Below, in pieces: positions 14,608 to 21,184 of a stretch of 35,951 bases of DNA; the stretch's first letter is position 1; every line of letters begins with the position of its first letter. The stretch lies in the NCBI GenBank assembly GCA_019244395.1, contig JAFASQ010000526.1:1-35951 (forward strand), written 5' to 3'. The position numbers and the translations under genes were made by a program. The DNA comes from Solirubrobacterales bacterium. GTDB lineage: Bacteria > Actinomycetota > Thermoleophilia > Solirubrobacterales > Solirubrobacteraceae. The notes beneath the pieces were generated by a model. The model saw only the letters and a program-made list of their open reading frames with translations, searched no databases and had not been told where the DNA came from.

Positions 14608-14635
14608 CGGCCCGCGGGTGGCTGCCCGCGGGCCG
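14608..14635 (-). terminator. Perfect 11-bp hairpin after the GDSL hydrolase gene
   Basis: CGGCCCGCGGG (14608-14618) and CCCGCGGGCCG (14625-14635) form a perfect stem with a 6-nt loop. The hairpin starts 23 nt after the TAA of the minus-strand GDSL gene. It has no T-tract, as is common in high-GC Actinobacteria. Confidence 0.65.
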
Positions 14636-14658
14636 ACTGAAGTGACGTGGTGTGGGGG

Positions 14659-15978
14659 TTATCGCTCCCCGTCGAGGAGCAGCCTCAGCGGAATCGCGTT
14701 GGCCATCGCCTGATAGCCCGCATCGTTGGGGTGCAGGTGGTCGCCGCTGTCGTACAGCGGCGCCATCATCAACGGGTCGCTCGGATTCCGTACCACCGCG
14801 TCGAAGTCGATCACGCCGTCGAACGCGCCGCTGGTCCGGATCCAGGTGTTGACCGCCTCGCGCTTCGCCTCGCCGGCGTCCGAGTAGTAGCCGGCGCCCT
14901 TGAACGGAGTGAGCGTGCCGCCAAAGATCTTCAACCCCGCCTCGTGGGTCTGGGCGATGATCTGCTGGTATCCCGCGATGATCTGTGCCGCCGACACGTC
15001 GGGGAGCGGATTGGTCACGGGATTGGACGGCGTGACGCTGAAGCCGATGTCGTTGATGCCCATCAGCAGGATGACCTCCTTGGCGCCGGCCCGCGTAAGC
15101 ACGTCGCGATCGAGGCGGGCGAGGGCGTTGACCCCGCAGCACAGGTCGGAGGTCAGGACTCGGTCGCCGCTGATCCCCTCGTCGGCCACGGCCAGAGTGT
15201 CGCGACGCGAATCGAGCCGCCGCGCTAGGTCATTCGGCCACCGCCGGTTGGCGTCGACAGTTGAGTTGAACCCGTCGGTGATCGAGTCTCCGAACGCCAC
15301 CAGCGTGCCCTGAACCTGAGGCTGGGAGATCACATCGACTGAGTCGATGAAGTACCACGACTGGTCGAGCGTGCTATAGGCGCTGCCGCTGCTGTCGCCC
15401 GTGTGGTCTCCGGAGGAGACGTAGGTGGTCTGCCGCCCGAGCGAGTGCAGCGTGGCCGAACCGGTCGCCGCCGGCAGGTACACGCTCACGGCCATGTCCT
15501 GGAGCGCCGGCACATGCAGACGGACCGGGTCGCTCAGCGCCTCCGCGCCGACGGGGATCTGGACCGACGGCTGGCCGCCGAACGTGAGCTGAACGTTCCC
15601 TCCCGTGGTGGCGGCGCCTGTGGCGGCCACGGCGATCGAGGCACCGCCGATCTGGAGCGGCTGATCCCCGAACGTGTTGGTGAAGCGGACGCGAACCAGA
15701 TCCCCGCTCACGCTGGTGAAGACGATGTTGCGGATCGTCTGGTTGTTGAAGCCAGTCGCGTCAGAGGTTCCCGGAATGGCGGTCTGCGGGCTGGCCGCCC
15801 AGGTGGAGACCCACCGCGCATGATGCCCGAAGCTGAACTCATCGCCCCTGTGGCGTGCGGACTGGCGCGACCCGGGCGCTGCCGATGCCAATCCGATGGG
15901 AACGATGCTGGCCAAGACGACAGCCCCCGCGACCGCGGTCCAACGCGATCGCCAGATACGGTTGCACAAAGCGCGCAC
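14659..15978 (-). CDS. Secreted GDSL/SGNH-family hydrolase
   Basis: The start is GTG 15978, preceded by a clear GGGAGG ribosome-binding site about 7 nt upstream; a GTG nine codons further up lacks one. The 439-aa product opens with a signal peptide (basic CNRIWRSRW, hydrophobic TAVAGAVVLASIVPIGL, ASAAPG), so it is exported. An N-terminal beta-sandwich-like region (about 55-215) precedes the SGNH esterase domain. The SGNH blocks are GDSITDG with nucleophile Ser232, Gly271 in GISGDRV, Asn309 in GIND, and DHLHPND with Asp413 and His416. This two-domain layout is typical of actinobacterial secreted lipases/esterases and rhamnogalacturonan-acetylesterase relatives. A role in deacetylating plant polymers, together with the nearby GH27 enzyme, is plausible but inferred. 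Confidence 0.92.
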   Translation of the reverse strand: MRALCNRIWRSRWTAVAGAVVLASIVPIGLASAAPGSRQSARHRGDEFSFGHHARWVSTWAASPQTAIPGTSDATGFNNQTIRNIVFTSVSGDLVRVRFTNTFGDQPLQIGGASIAVAATGAATTGGNVQLTFGGQPSVQIPVGAEALSDPVRLHVPALQDMAVSVYLPAATGSATLHSLGRQTTYVSSGDHTGDSSGSAYSTLDQSWYFIDSVDVISQPQVQGTLVAFGDSITDGFNSTVDANRRWPNDLARRLDSRRDTLAVADEGISGDRVLTSDLCCGVNALARLDRDVLTRAGAKEVILLMGINDIGFSVTPSNPVTNPLPDVSAAQIIAGYQQIIAQTHEAGLKIFGGTLTPFKGAGYYSDAGEAKREAVNTWIRTSGAFDGVIDFDAVVRNPSDPLMMAPLYDSGDHLHPNDAGYQAMANAIPLRLLLDGER

Positions 15979-16136
15979 TTCTGTCCTCCCTCTGTCGTTG
16001 AACACAACCCTGCGCGTACGGACGGCGCGGAACTCTAAACCTCGAAGGCGTCAAGTGCATCGACGGTCGGCCCTGATCAGCGCGACGAGCAGTGGGACCG
16101 GCGCAGCGCGGCGCGGGCGGGCGACCCCGCCGCGCG

Positions 16137-17588
16137 CTACCGGCCATGAATCGTGAACCGCAGTCCGTCCCTCGGTCCCAGCGTGGGCGTGGTCACGATC
16201 TGGGGCGCCTCGGCCGAGCGGAGCGCGAAGCGCACCCGCGTGAGCAGGACCGCCGCCAGCGCCCGCAGCTCGTATTCGCCGAAGCGCTTGCCGAGGCACA
16301 TGCGCGAGCCGCCGCCGAATGGGATGTAGGCGCCCCGCGGCAGGGCCGCCTCGCGCTCGGGCAGGAACCGATCGGGGTCGAACCGGAACGGGTCGGGAAA
16401 CAGCGAGTCGAGGTGATGAGTGGCCCAGGAGGAGTACTGCACGCCGATGTCTGCCGGCACGTTCACGCCGCCCAGCGTGACGTCGCGGACCGAGCGCCGC
16501 GGGCCCACCCAGGCGGCTGGGTAGCAGCGGAGCGTCTCCTTGAGCGAGCGCTCGAGCACGGGCAGCGCGTGGCCATCGAGCTCGCCGGCGGTCGGTACGC
16601 GCGGCCCGATCACCCGGTCGAGTTCCTGCTCGACCGCCTCCCGCGCCGGCCGTCCCCGACCGAGCTCGTAGAGCAGGAACGTGAACGTGGTGGTGGTCGT
16701 GTCGTGGCCGGCAAACAGCAGCGTGACCGCCTGGTCGCGGACGACGCCCGTCGGCAGCGGCGATCCGGAGTCGTCGGTGGCGGCCAGGAGCAGGCCGAGC
16801 ACCCCCCGGCCCGGGTCTCCCCGGCGCCGGCGCTTCTCGATCTCGGCCCGCACCAGCGCGTCGAGCGCTCGGCGAGCGGCGATCGCTCGCGCCAGTGGCA
16901 ATCGTGGCAGCGGCAGCATCTGCATGAGGATGGGCTCGCCGTGGATGGCCAATGAGGCTTCGAACGCCTTGGCCAGCGGCTGCTCGCGCCCGCCGGTCAC
17001 ATCCAATCCGAGCAGGCCGCGCAGGGCGATCCGCAGCGCCAACTCGCGCACCCAGTGGTAGATCTCCACTTCCTGCCCCTCCTCGAGCCTATCGACGGCG
17101 GCCAGCGCTTCCTCGATCATCGTCGCGGCCACGCCATCGATGTATTCGCGGTGGAAGGCGGGCAGCATCAGCATGCGGAAGTCGCGGTGATAGGCGCCGT
17201 CGATGTTCAGCAGCCCGTCGCCGAGCAGCGGCCAGAGATCGGCGAAGCGCCCCTCCCGCCAGTGGAAGGCGTCGAACTCACTGACCAGGATCTGGTGGTT
17301 GACCTCCGCCCCGATGGCCCACACGATCGGCTCGTGCAGGAGTCGGATGGTGAACACGGGGCCGTACCGCCGCTCATGCTCGAGCAGCAGCGTGAGCGGG
17401 TCCGAGATGATCCTGCGTGTGTGTGACCAGCTCGGGGCGAGGCTCCCGGGCGGCAGCACAGCCCGCCGGCGCACCCGCCGCTCGCGACGCACGTCATCCG
17501 CGATCCGCCTGAGGAGCCCAAGCTGCATGGGGGGCGGCGGCGGCGCGGTGATCATACGGCTGGGTGTGAGAGCCGGAGCGCTCGCCAT
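16137..17588 (-). CDS. Cytochrome P450
   Basis: This 483-aa haem monooxygenase starts at ATG 17588. Motifs in order are the I-helix oxygen-activation sequence LLFAGHDTTTTT (about residue 290), the K-helix ETLR salt bridge (SLKETLRCYPAAW), the PERF-like segment FRFDPDRFLPER, and the haem-ligand loop FGGGSRMCLGKRFGEYE with Cys431. There is no N-terminal membrane anchor, so the enzyme is soluble. The family resembles bacterial CYP102/CYP110-like fatty-acid or terpene hydroxylases more than short CYP105-type enzymes. No ferredoxin or reductase gene is adjacent, so redox partners must come from elsewhere. No strong ribosome-binding site precedes the ATG. A small open frame ends 12 bp upstream on the same strand and may be co-transcribed. 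Confidence 0.93.
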   Translation of the reverse strand: MASAPALTPSRMITAPPPPPMQLGLLRRIADDVRRERRVRRRAVLPPGSLAPSWSHTRRIISDPLTLLLEHERRYGPVFTIRLLHEPIVWAIGAEVNHQILVSEFDAFHWREGRFADLWPLLGDGLLNIDGAYHRDFRMLMLPAFHREYIDGVAATMIEEALAAVDRLEEGQEVEIYHWVRELALRIALRGLLGLDVTGGREQPLAKAFEASLAIHGEPILMQMLPLPRLPLARAIAARRALDALVRAEIEKRRRRGDPGRGVLGLLLAATDDSGSPLPTGVVRDQAVTLLFAGHDTTTTTFTFLLYELGRGRPAREAVEQELDRVIGPRVPTAGELDGHALPVLERSLKETLRCYPAAWVGPRRSVRDVTLGGVNVPADIGVQYSSWATHHLDSLFPDPFRFDPDRFLPEREAALPRGAYIPFGGGSRMCLGKRFGEYELRALAAVLLTRVRFALRSAEAPQIVTTPTLGPRDGLRFTIHGR

Positions 17589-17600
17589 GGCAGCAGCTTC

Positions 17601-17783
17601 TCAGGCCCGGACCAGCCGGCACCAAGTTCGCGGAACATTGCGCGACGGCCCAGTGCTCTCGTCGCACATGTCAGCCCGCGCCGACATGAGCTGCCAGCCG
17701 GCGGGCGGGCCGAGGATCTCGCTCTCCTCGGCGTCGCATGGCGTAAGGCCCACGCGATAGATGATCCGGTAAGCCAGTGACAC
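17601..17783 (-). pseudogene. Short 60-codon frame, possible relic of a SAM-dependent methyltransferase N-terminus
   Basis: A GTG-initiated frame begins SLAYRIIYRVGLTPCDAEE, which resembles the first residues of actinobacterial class I SAM-dependent methyltransferases (S-L-A-Y-R-x-x-Y-R-x-G-x-T-P-W-D). After about 20 residues the resemblance stops, and the frame ends at 17601 without any SAM-binding motif. It lies 12 bp before the P450 start. It could be a truncated gene, a genuine small protein or chance. Recognition rests on a short motif only. Confidence 0.3.
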
Positions 17784-17840
17784 CCCGCCGAGCGTACCGG
17801 GCGGCCAGGAGCTGGTTGGCCGATCTGCAGCCTCAGGGAA

Positions 17841-17901
17841 CCCGGCCCTCGGGCTCAGGGAACCCAGCCCCCGAGAGGATCAGTCCATCTCGAGGGCCGG
17901 G
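17841..17901. terminator. 11-bp inverted repeat downstream of a small minus-strand gene
   Basis: CCCGGCCCTCG (17841-17851) and CGAGGGCCGGG (17891-17901) are perfect inverted copies 39 bp apart. A direct repeat of CTCAGGGAACCC lies in and beside the loop (17832-17843 and 17854-17865). The element follows the minus-strand small gene ending at 17951 and may terminate it. The long loop and lack of a T-tract make this tentative. Confidence 0.4.
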
Positions 17902-17950
17902 CCATGTGACCCCCAGCTCTCACCAAATCAGGGCGGAGCCCGCGAGAGGC

Positions 17951-18154
17951 TCACCACAGGCGGCGGAGGTCGGGGGCGTACTCGCCGGTTCGCCGACTGT
18001 GCCGCTGCTCGGCCTCAAGCCGCTGGATCGTCTCGAGCCGCTCCTCGCGCGCGCGACGGCGTTTCTCGCTGGTCTGTTCGAGCCAGGTCGACCAGCGCCG
18101 GCGGGGCAGAGCTGCGGGCAGGCGTGCGCTGGCAGCCTGCGGTTGTCCTCGCAT
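17951..18154 (-). CDS. Small basic protein, predicted coiled coil, unknown function
   Basis: This 67-aa frame starts at ATG 18154. A perfect AGGAGG lies 6 nt upstream (18161-18166), so it is very likely translated. The N-terminal third is Ala/Pro/Arg-rich. From about residue 22 it becomes a charged helix (STWLEQTSEKRRRAREERLE, then TIQRLEAEQRHSRRTGEY) with heptad-like spacing, ending in DLRRLW. It has no Cys, no signal peptide and no membrane segment, with a strongly positive net charge. The ribosome-binding site is part of a 10-bp palindrome, GGAGGCCTCC (18156-18165). A 7-bp dyad lies 43-68 bp upstream. I do not recognise the family; nucleic-acid binding would fit the composition but is a guess. 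Confidence 0.6.
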   Translation of the reverse strand: MRGQPQAASARLPAALPRRRWSTWLEQTSEKRRRAREERLETIQRLEAEQRHSRRTGEYAPDLRRLW

Positions 18155-18196
18155 GGGAGGCCTCCTCGTAGGTTGTATATGGTGGGTGAATTCAGT

Positions 18197-18222
18197 TCAC
18201 GTGCGTGTCACCACACACGTGA
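18197..18222 (-). promoter_or_regulatory. TCACGTG-N12-CACGTGA dyad upstream of the 67-aa gene (operator candidate)
   Basis: TCACGTG (18197-18203) and CACGTGA (18216-18222) are perfect inverted copies, each also containing the palindrome CACGTG. The spacer itself carries GTGTCACCACA. The site lies between the terminator at 18254-18279 and the ATG at 18154, where the promoter of the small gene must be. Confidence 0.5.
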
Positions 18223-18253
18223 TGTGACAGTTACTCGCCGCGGCACACGGGCA

Positions 18254-18279
18254 ACAAAAAAGGCGACCATCTGGTCGCC
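18254..18279 (-). terminator. Intrinsic (rho-independent) terminator
   Basis: On the minus strand GGCGACC-AGAT-GGTCGCC is a perfect 7-bp stem with a 4-nt loop (18279-18262), followed directly by TTTTTTGTTG (18261 downwards). This is a textbook intrinsic terminator, the only one with a T-tract seen in the window. It closes the 42-codon gene just upstream. Confidence 0.85.
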
Positions 18280-18308
18280 CTCGCGTTCGGATCGATATGC
18301 GCTAGGAG

Positions 18309-18437
18309 CTAGCGCTTCGACCTCCCGGCGAGGGTGCTGTCCGCGTGGAGCCAACCCTGATCGCAGGGGCGCGCAACCGCGAGCATGACTCGCATATTGA
18401 TGCCGGCGGCGGAATATGTAGGGATGGACGTAAACAT
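18309..18437 (-). CDS. 42-aa small protein gene with its own promoter and terminator, unknown function
   Basis: ATG 18437 opens 42 codons to a TAG at 18309-18311. The protein begins MFTSIPTYSAAGINMRVM, continues with a short hydrophobic stretch (LAVARP), one Cys and one Trp, and ends in the basic GRSKR. AAGGAG lies 9 nt upstream. A -35/-10 pair (TTGCAA, 17 bp, TACTCT) lies upstream and implies a leader of about 20 nt. A perfect intrinsic terminator lies about 30 nt after the stop. The stop codon sits in a 7-bp hairpin (18299-18315). The four signals together make chance unlikely. I know no family for it. It could be a small functional protein, a toxin-like or leader peptide, or a dual-function small RNA. 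Confidence 0.6.
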   Translation of the reverse strand: MFTSIPTYSAAGINMRVMLAVARPCDQGWLHADSTLAGRSKR

Positions 18438-18462
18438 ATGGCTCTTCTCCTTGCTGCCGAGC

Positions 18463-18491
18463 AGAGTAACTCACAGTGTCGGCAATTGCAA
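18463..18491 (-). promoter_or_regulatory. Sigma-70-type promoter candidate for the 42-aa gene
   Basis: On the minus strand, TTGCAA (18491-18486) and TACTCT (18468-18463) are separated by exactly 17 bp. The predicted transcription start is near 18456, just before the AAGGAG ribosome-binding site. The -35 box matches the consensus at 4 of 6 positions and the -10 at 3 of 6 (T, A and final T). Confidence 0.5.
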
Positions 18492-18532
18492 GGGGTACGC
18501 GGGAAGTTAATGTGTGCGGTAGGGTCTCGCTC

Positions 18533-19687
18533 GTGTCCAGCAACCCGACCGGTCGGGCTAAGCGGGTCGTGATCATGGTCCAGGAGAACCACACGACCGA
18601 CAACTACTTCCGCGGCCTCGCCCCTTACGGCGGCGCCGTCGCCAGCGACTGGCCGATCGCGCCTAATCCACCGGCCCGGGACGCGCCCCACGATCGCCAC
18701 GCCTACTTCGAATGGCTCACCGGCGCCTCCACCGGCGTCCATGTCCAGTTCGACACCCGCACCGTGCTCCCGTACTACCTCTACCTGGCCCTCACGGGAG
18801 CCTTTCTCGAGAACCACTGCGCCGGCTTCGGAACCAACTCCACGGCCAACCACCTCCTGATCGTCGGCGGGCAGTCGCCCACCCTCAAGAACCCATCAAC
18901 CGCCCGGCCGCCGCTGTGGGACATGCCCTCCCTCCCCGGCCTGGCCGAAGCGAACGGCGTCGCATGGCGGGCATACGCTGCTTCGAAGGACTACCCGGTG
19001 GCTTTCTATACGCAGCTGAAGGGATCGCCCAACGTCGTCACCTCCTCACAGTTCGTGGCCGACGCCAAGGCGGGCAATCTCCCGGCGCTCAGCTTCCTCT
19101 GGCACAACAGCCCTTTCGATGAGCACCCGCCCGCGGACGTCACCGAGGGAATGCACCTGATCTGGCAATCGGTCGACGCTGTGGTCCAAGGCGGTGGCTG
19201 GCAGGAGACGGTGTTTATGTTGACCTGGGACGACTGGGGCGGATACGACGACCACGTCAAGACGCCCGCCCTCGAGTACACGCCCGACAACGTGCAACTC
19301 GCGCTAGGCCCGCGGGTTCCGCTGCTGGTGTTCGGCGGCCCGGTGAAGCCCGGGATCGACAGCCGCTGGTGCTCCCACGTGAGCATCCCCAAGACCGCGA
19401 TCCAGCTGCTGGGATTGCCGGCCCTCGGCGTGCCCCGGCTCGACGATGACCCAGGGCTGGCTGACCTGGTCGATCCCGCCCGCCAGCCGAACTCCGCGCC
19501 ACCGGCATTCGGGACCGCGCTGGAGCTCCCTCCGATTCCGAAGGCGCCGGTCGCCCCGCACCCACCTCCGCCCCACCCCCCGGGAAACCCGGTGCCGGTT
19601 GGCCCGGTCATTCTTCGTGACGGCTCGACCCTTCCGCCGCCGAACGACGCGCCACTCCCTGAGCAGCCGAGTCCGCCCGTACCGTAG
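18533..19687 (+). CDS. Phosphoesterase of the phospholipase C / acid phosphatase AcpA-type (alkaline phosphatase superfamily)
   Basis: The product is 384 aa from GTG 18533; in-frame GTGs at 18512 and 18476 would add 7 or 19 residues, but the latter lies in the divergent promoter. The N-terminal metal-binding motif is RVVIMVQENHTTDNYF, typical of bacterial phospholipase C and AcpA-like phosphatases. Later blocks are HNSPFDEHPP, TWDDWGGYDDHV with metal-ligand Asp residues, and PLLVFGG. Such enzymes hydrolyse phosphodiesters or phosphomonoesters and are usually exported, yet no signal peptide is visible. The last 55 residues are a Pro-rich tail (PKAPVAPHPPPPHPPGNP) that overlaps the 3' end of the convergent methyltransferase gene by 80 bp. 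Fold confidence is high and substrate confidence low. Confidence 0.85.
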   Translation: MSSNPTGRAKRVVIMVQENHTTDNYFRGLAPYGGAVASDWPIAPNPPARDAPHDRHAYFEWLTGASTGVHVQFDTRTVLPYYLYLALTGAFLENHCAGFGTNSTANHLLIVGGQSPTLKNPSTARPPLWDMPSLPGLAEANGVAWRAYAASKDYPVAFYTQLKGSPNVVTSSQFVADAKAGNLPALSFLWHNSPFDEHPPADVTEGMHLIWQSVDAVVQGGGWQETVFMLTWDDWGGYDDHVKTPALEYTPDNVQLALGPRVPLLVFGGPVKPGIDSRWCSHVSIPKTAIQLLGLPALGVPRLDDDPGLADLVDPARQPNSAPPAFGTALELPPIPKAPVAPHPPPPHPPGNPVPVGPVILRDGSTLPPPNDAPLPEQPSPPVP

Positions 19688-20495
19688 CCGCGCCGGCGCC
19701 TTCCCCCAACCCGCGGGCCCCCCGCCGCTCCCAGGGGCGTCGTTCCTGAGGGCCGGCGAGCGGCGCGGCCGCCGATGAGGCCATCTCGGCCAGGGCCACC
19801 GCCGTGGCGACGGCCGCGTTCAGGCTCTCGACGCCCTCCCGTCCCCCCGGAATGCGGACTAGGGCGTCGCACTTCGTGCGGGTGCGCTGGCGCAGACCCT
19901 GACCCTCCGCGCCGACGACCAGCACGGCCTGGGGATCGAACTCGGTTTCCCGCAAGGTCCGCTCGCCGCGCTCGTCGAGCCCGTAGACCCAGTAACCGAA
20001 TTCCCGCAACCTGTCCAGGCTGCGCGCCAGGTTGATGACCCGGAACACGTCGACGAATTCGGCGCCACCCACGGCGATCCGCGCCACCTTGGGTGTGAGC
20101 TCGGCCGACCGATTCTTGAGCAGCAGGACGGCGTCGGCGCCGAAGAAGGCGGCGCTGCGCAGCACCGCGCCGAGGTTCTGGGGGTCGGAGATCTGGTCGA
20201 GCGCGATCACGAGGCGCCCGTCGGCCACGCGATCGAGCTCATGCTCCGCGAACACGCGCCGAGGCGCCGCGAACACGCAAACGCCCTGGTGCTTGTCGTC
20301 GTCGGTGAGCCCCGTCAGGCGGCGAAACGCCGGCCACTCCGCGAACTCCGGCTCCACCCCGGCCCGCCGCGCGGCAGCCACCAAGTCCTGGTGATAGGCG
20401 GGCTTGCCGCCCAGGATCAGACGCCTGACGTCCGCGGGACGCCGCAGGAAGACGGCCCGGACGGAGTGCTTGCCGTAGACGAGCTCGCCGGCTAT
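19608..20495 (-). CDS. rlmB: TrmH/SpoU-family 23S rRNA (guanosine-2'-O-)-methyltransferase, RlmB-like, with no canonical start codon
   Basis: The SPOUT methyltransferase core has motif 1 LDQISDPQNLGAVLRSA, motif 2 VLVVGAEGQGL and motif 3 SLNAAVATAVAL, in the RlmB order. The substrate-binding N-domain is also present, reading GELVYGKHSVRAVFLRRP. No ATG, GTG or TTG precedes this domain in frame. The first standard codon, TTG 20384, would remove it. The only reasonable start is ATA at 20495-20493, which overlaps the TAG of the EF-P gene (ATAG) in the manner of the ATGA/GTGA junctions elsewhere here. A GAGGGGAG lies about 12 nt upstream. From ATA the protein is 295 aa, close to the family length. 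A low-complexity Arg/Ala tail of about 55 residues extends past the fold and overlaps the convergent phosphoesterase gene. The family methylates G2251 of 23S rRNA in E. coli. Confidence 0.82.
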   Translation of the reverse strand: MAGELVYGKHSVRAVFLRRPADVRRLILGGKPAYHQDLVAAARRAGVEPEFAEWPAFRRLTGLTDDDKHQGVCVFAAPRRVFAEHELDRVADGRLVIALDQISDPQNLGAVLRSAAFFGADAVLLLKNRSAELTPKVARIAVGGAEFVDVFRVINLARSLDRLREFGYWVYGLDERGERTLRETEFDPQAVLVVGAEGQGLRQRTRTKCDALVRIPGGREGVESLNAAVATAVALAEMASSAAAPLAGPQERRPWERRGARGLGEGAGAATVRADSAAQGVARRSAAEGSSRHEE

Positions 20496-21055
20496 GCGCG
20501 CGACAGGTATCTCCCCTCGCGCGTGTCGACGCGGATCGCCTCGCCCTCGGAGATGAACAGGGGAACCTGAACCACGACGCCGGTTTCGAGCGTGGCGGGC
20601 TTGGTGCCCCCGCCCGAGGCGGTGTCGCCGCGCAGCCCGGGCTCGGTCGCCGTCACCTCGAGGTCCACCGAACCGGGTACCTGGACGTCGCTCGGCTTTT
20701 CGTCGATGAACAGGATGTCGACTTGGTCGCCGGCCTTGATCCAGTTGAGCGCGTCCTTCAGCGCGTCGGTGGGAAGGGCGATCTGATCGTAGGTCTCGGT
20801 GTTCATGAAGTGGGCGCCGTCACCGTCGGCGTAGAGGAACTGCATCTTGTGGGCTTCGCTGCGGACCGCGCGCAGCTTCTCCCCGGCGCGGAAGGTCTTA
20901 TCGATGACCGCGCCGTCGCTGGCCCGGCGCAGCTTGGTCCGGACGAAGGCAGCTCCCTTGCCCGGGTTCACGTGCTGGAACCCGACGACCTTGTAGACGG
21001 TGCCGTCCACCTCGACGTGGTTGCCACTCTTGAGTTGGTTGGTGCTGATCGACAT
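20492..21055 (-). CDS. efp: Translation elongation factor P
   Basis: This 187-aa protein begins MSISTNQLKSGNHVEVDGTV at ATG 21055. The N-terminal KOW-like domain carries the VNPGKGAAFVRTKLR loop whose Lys33 is the residue modified in many bacteria. The OB domains contain the usual YADGDGAHFMNTETYDQ, and the C-terminal signature VQVPLFISEGEAIRVDTREG is intact. EF-P binds ribosomes stalled at polyproline and promotes peptide-bond formation, which suits the Pro-rich proteins encoded here. A lysine rather than arginine tip means the EarP rhamnosylation route is not expected; no modification gene is in the window. No clear ribosome-binding site precedes the ATG, so it may be leaderless. The rRNA methyltransferase gene follows with a 4-nt overlap. 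Confidence 0.96.
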   Translation of the reverse strand: MSISTNQLKSGNHVEVDGTVYKVVGFQHVNPGKGAAFVRTKLRRASDGAVIDKTFRAGEKLRAVRSEAHKMQFLYADGDGAHFMNTETYDQIALPTDALKDALNWIKAGDQVDILFIDEKPSDVQVPGSVDLEVTATEPGLRGDTASGGGTKPATLETGVVVQVPLFISEGEAIRVDTREGRYLSRA

Positions 21056-21184
21056 TCGGTTTGGCGAGGATAGCGGCGGTCGACCAGCCGGAGTACTCGA
21101 GCGCGGCGGCAACAACATCGTGCCCTAGGCGCGTTCACGAGCCAGGTCCAGCGCAACCCGAACTGCGAGGAGAGACGCTGACGC

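Larger units (their letters stand above)
13671..14658. other. 988-bp non-coding, repeat-rich intergenic region
   Basis: No gene is supported here, although repeats create long open frames on both strands. The contents are: an ATAAGC/GCTTAT dyad (13765-13787); a duplicated 37/38-bp unit (13838-13912); an array of about nine 23-26-bp units (14110-14330); a looser scatter of CCCTGACCCG-like words (about 14455-14535); and a strong hairpin (14608-14635) after the GDSL hydrolase gene. Composition becomes very C-rich on the plus strand after 14440. Confidence 0.7.

Noticed and set aside
18208-18603. 131-codon minus-strand frame across the small-gene region
   Set aside because: It lacks a ribosome-binding site, reads through the 42-codon gene, its terminator and the phosphoesterase start in another frame, and has no family traits.
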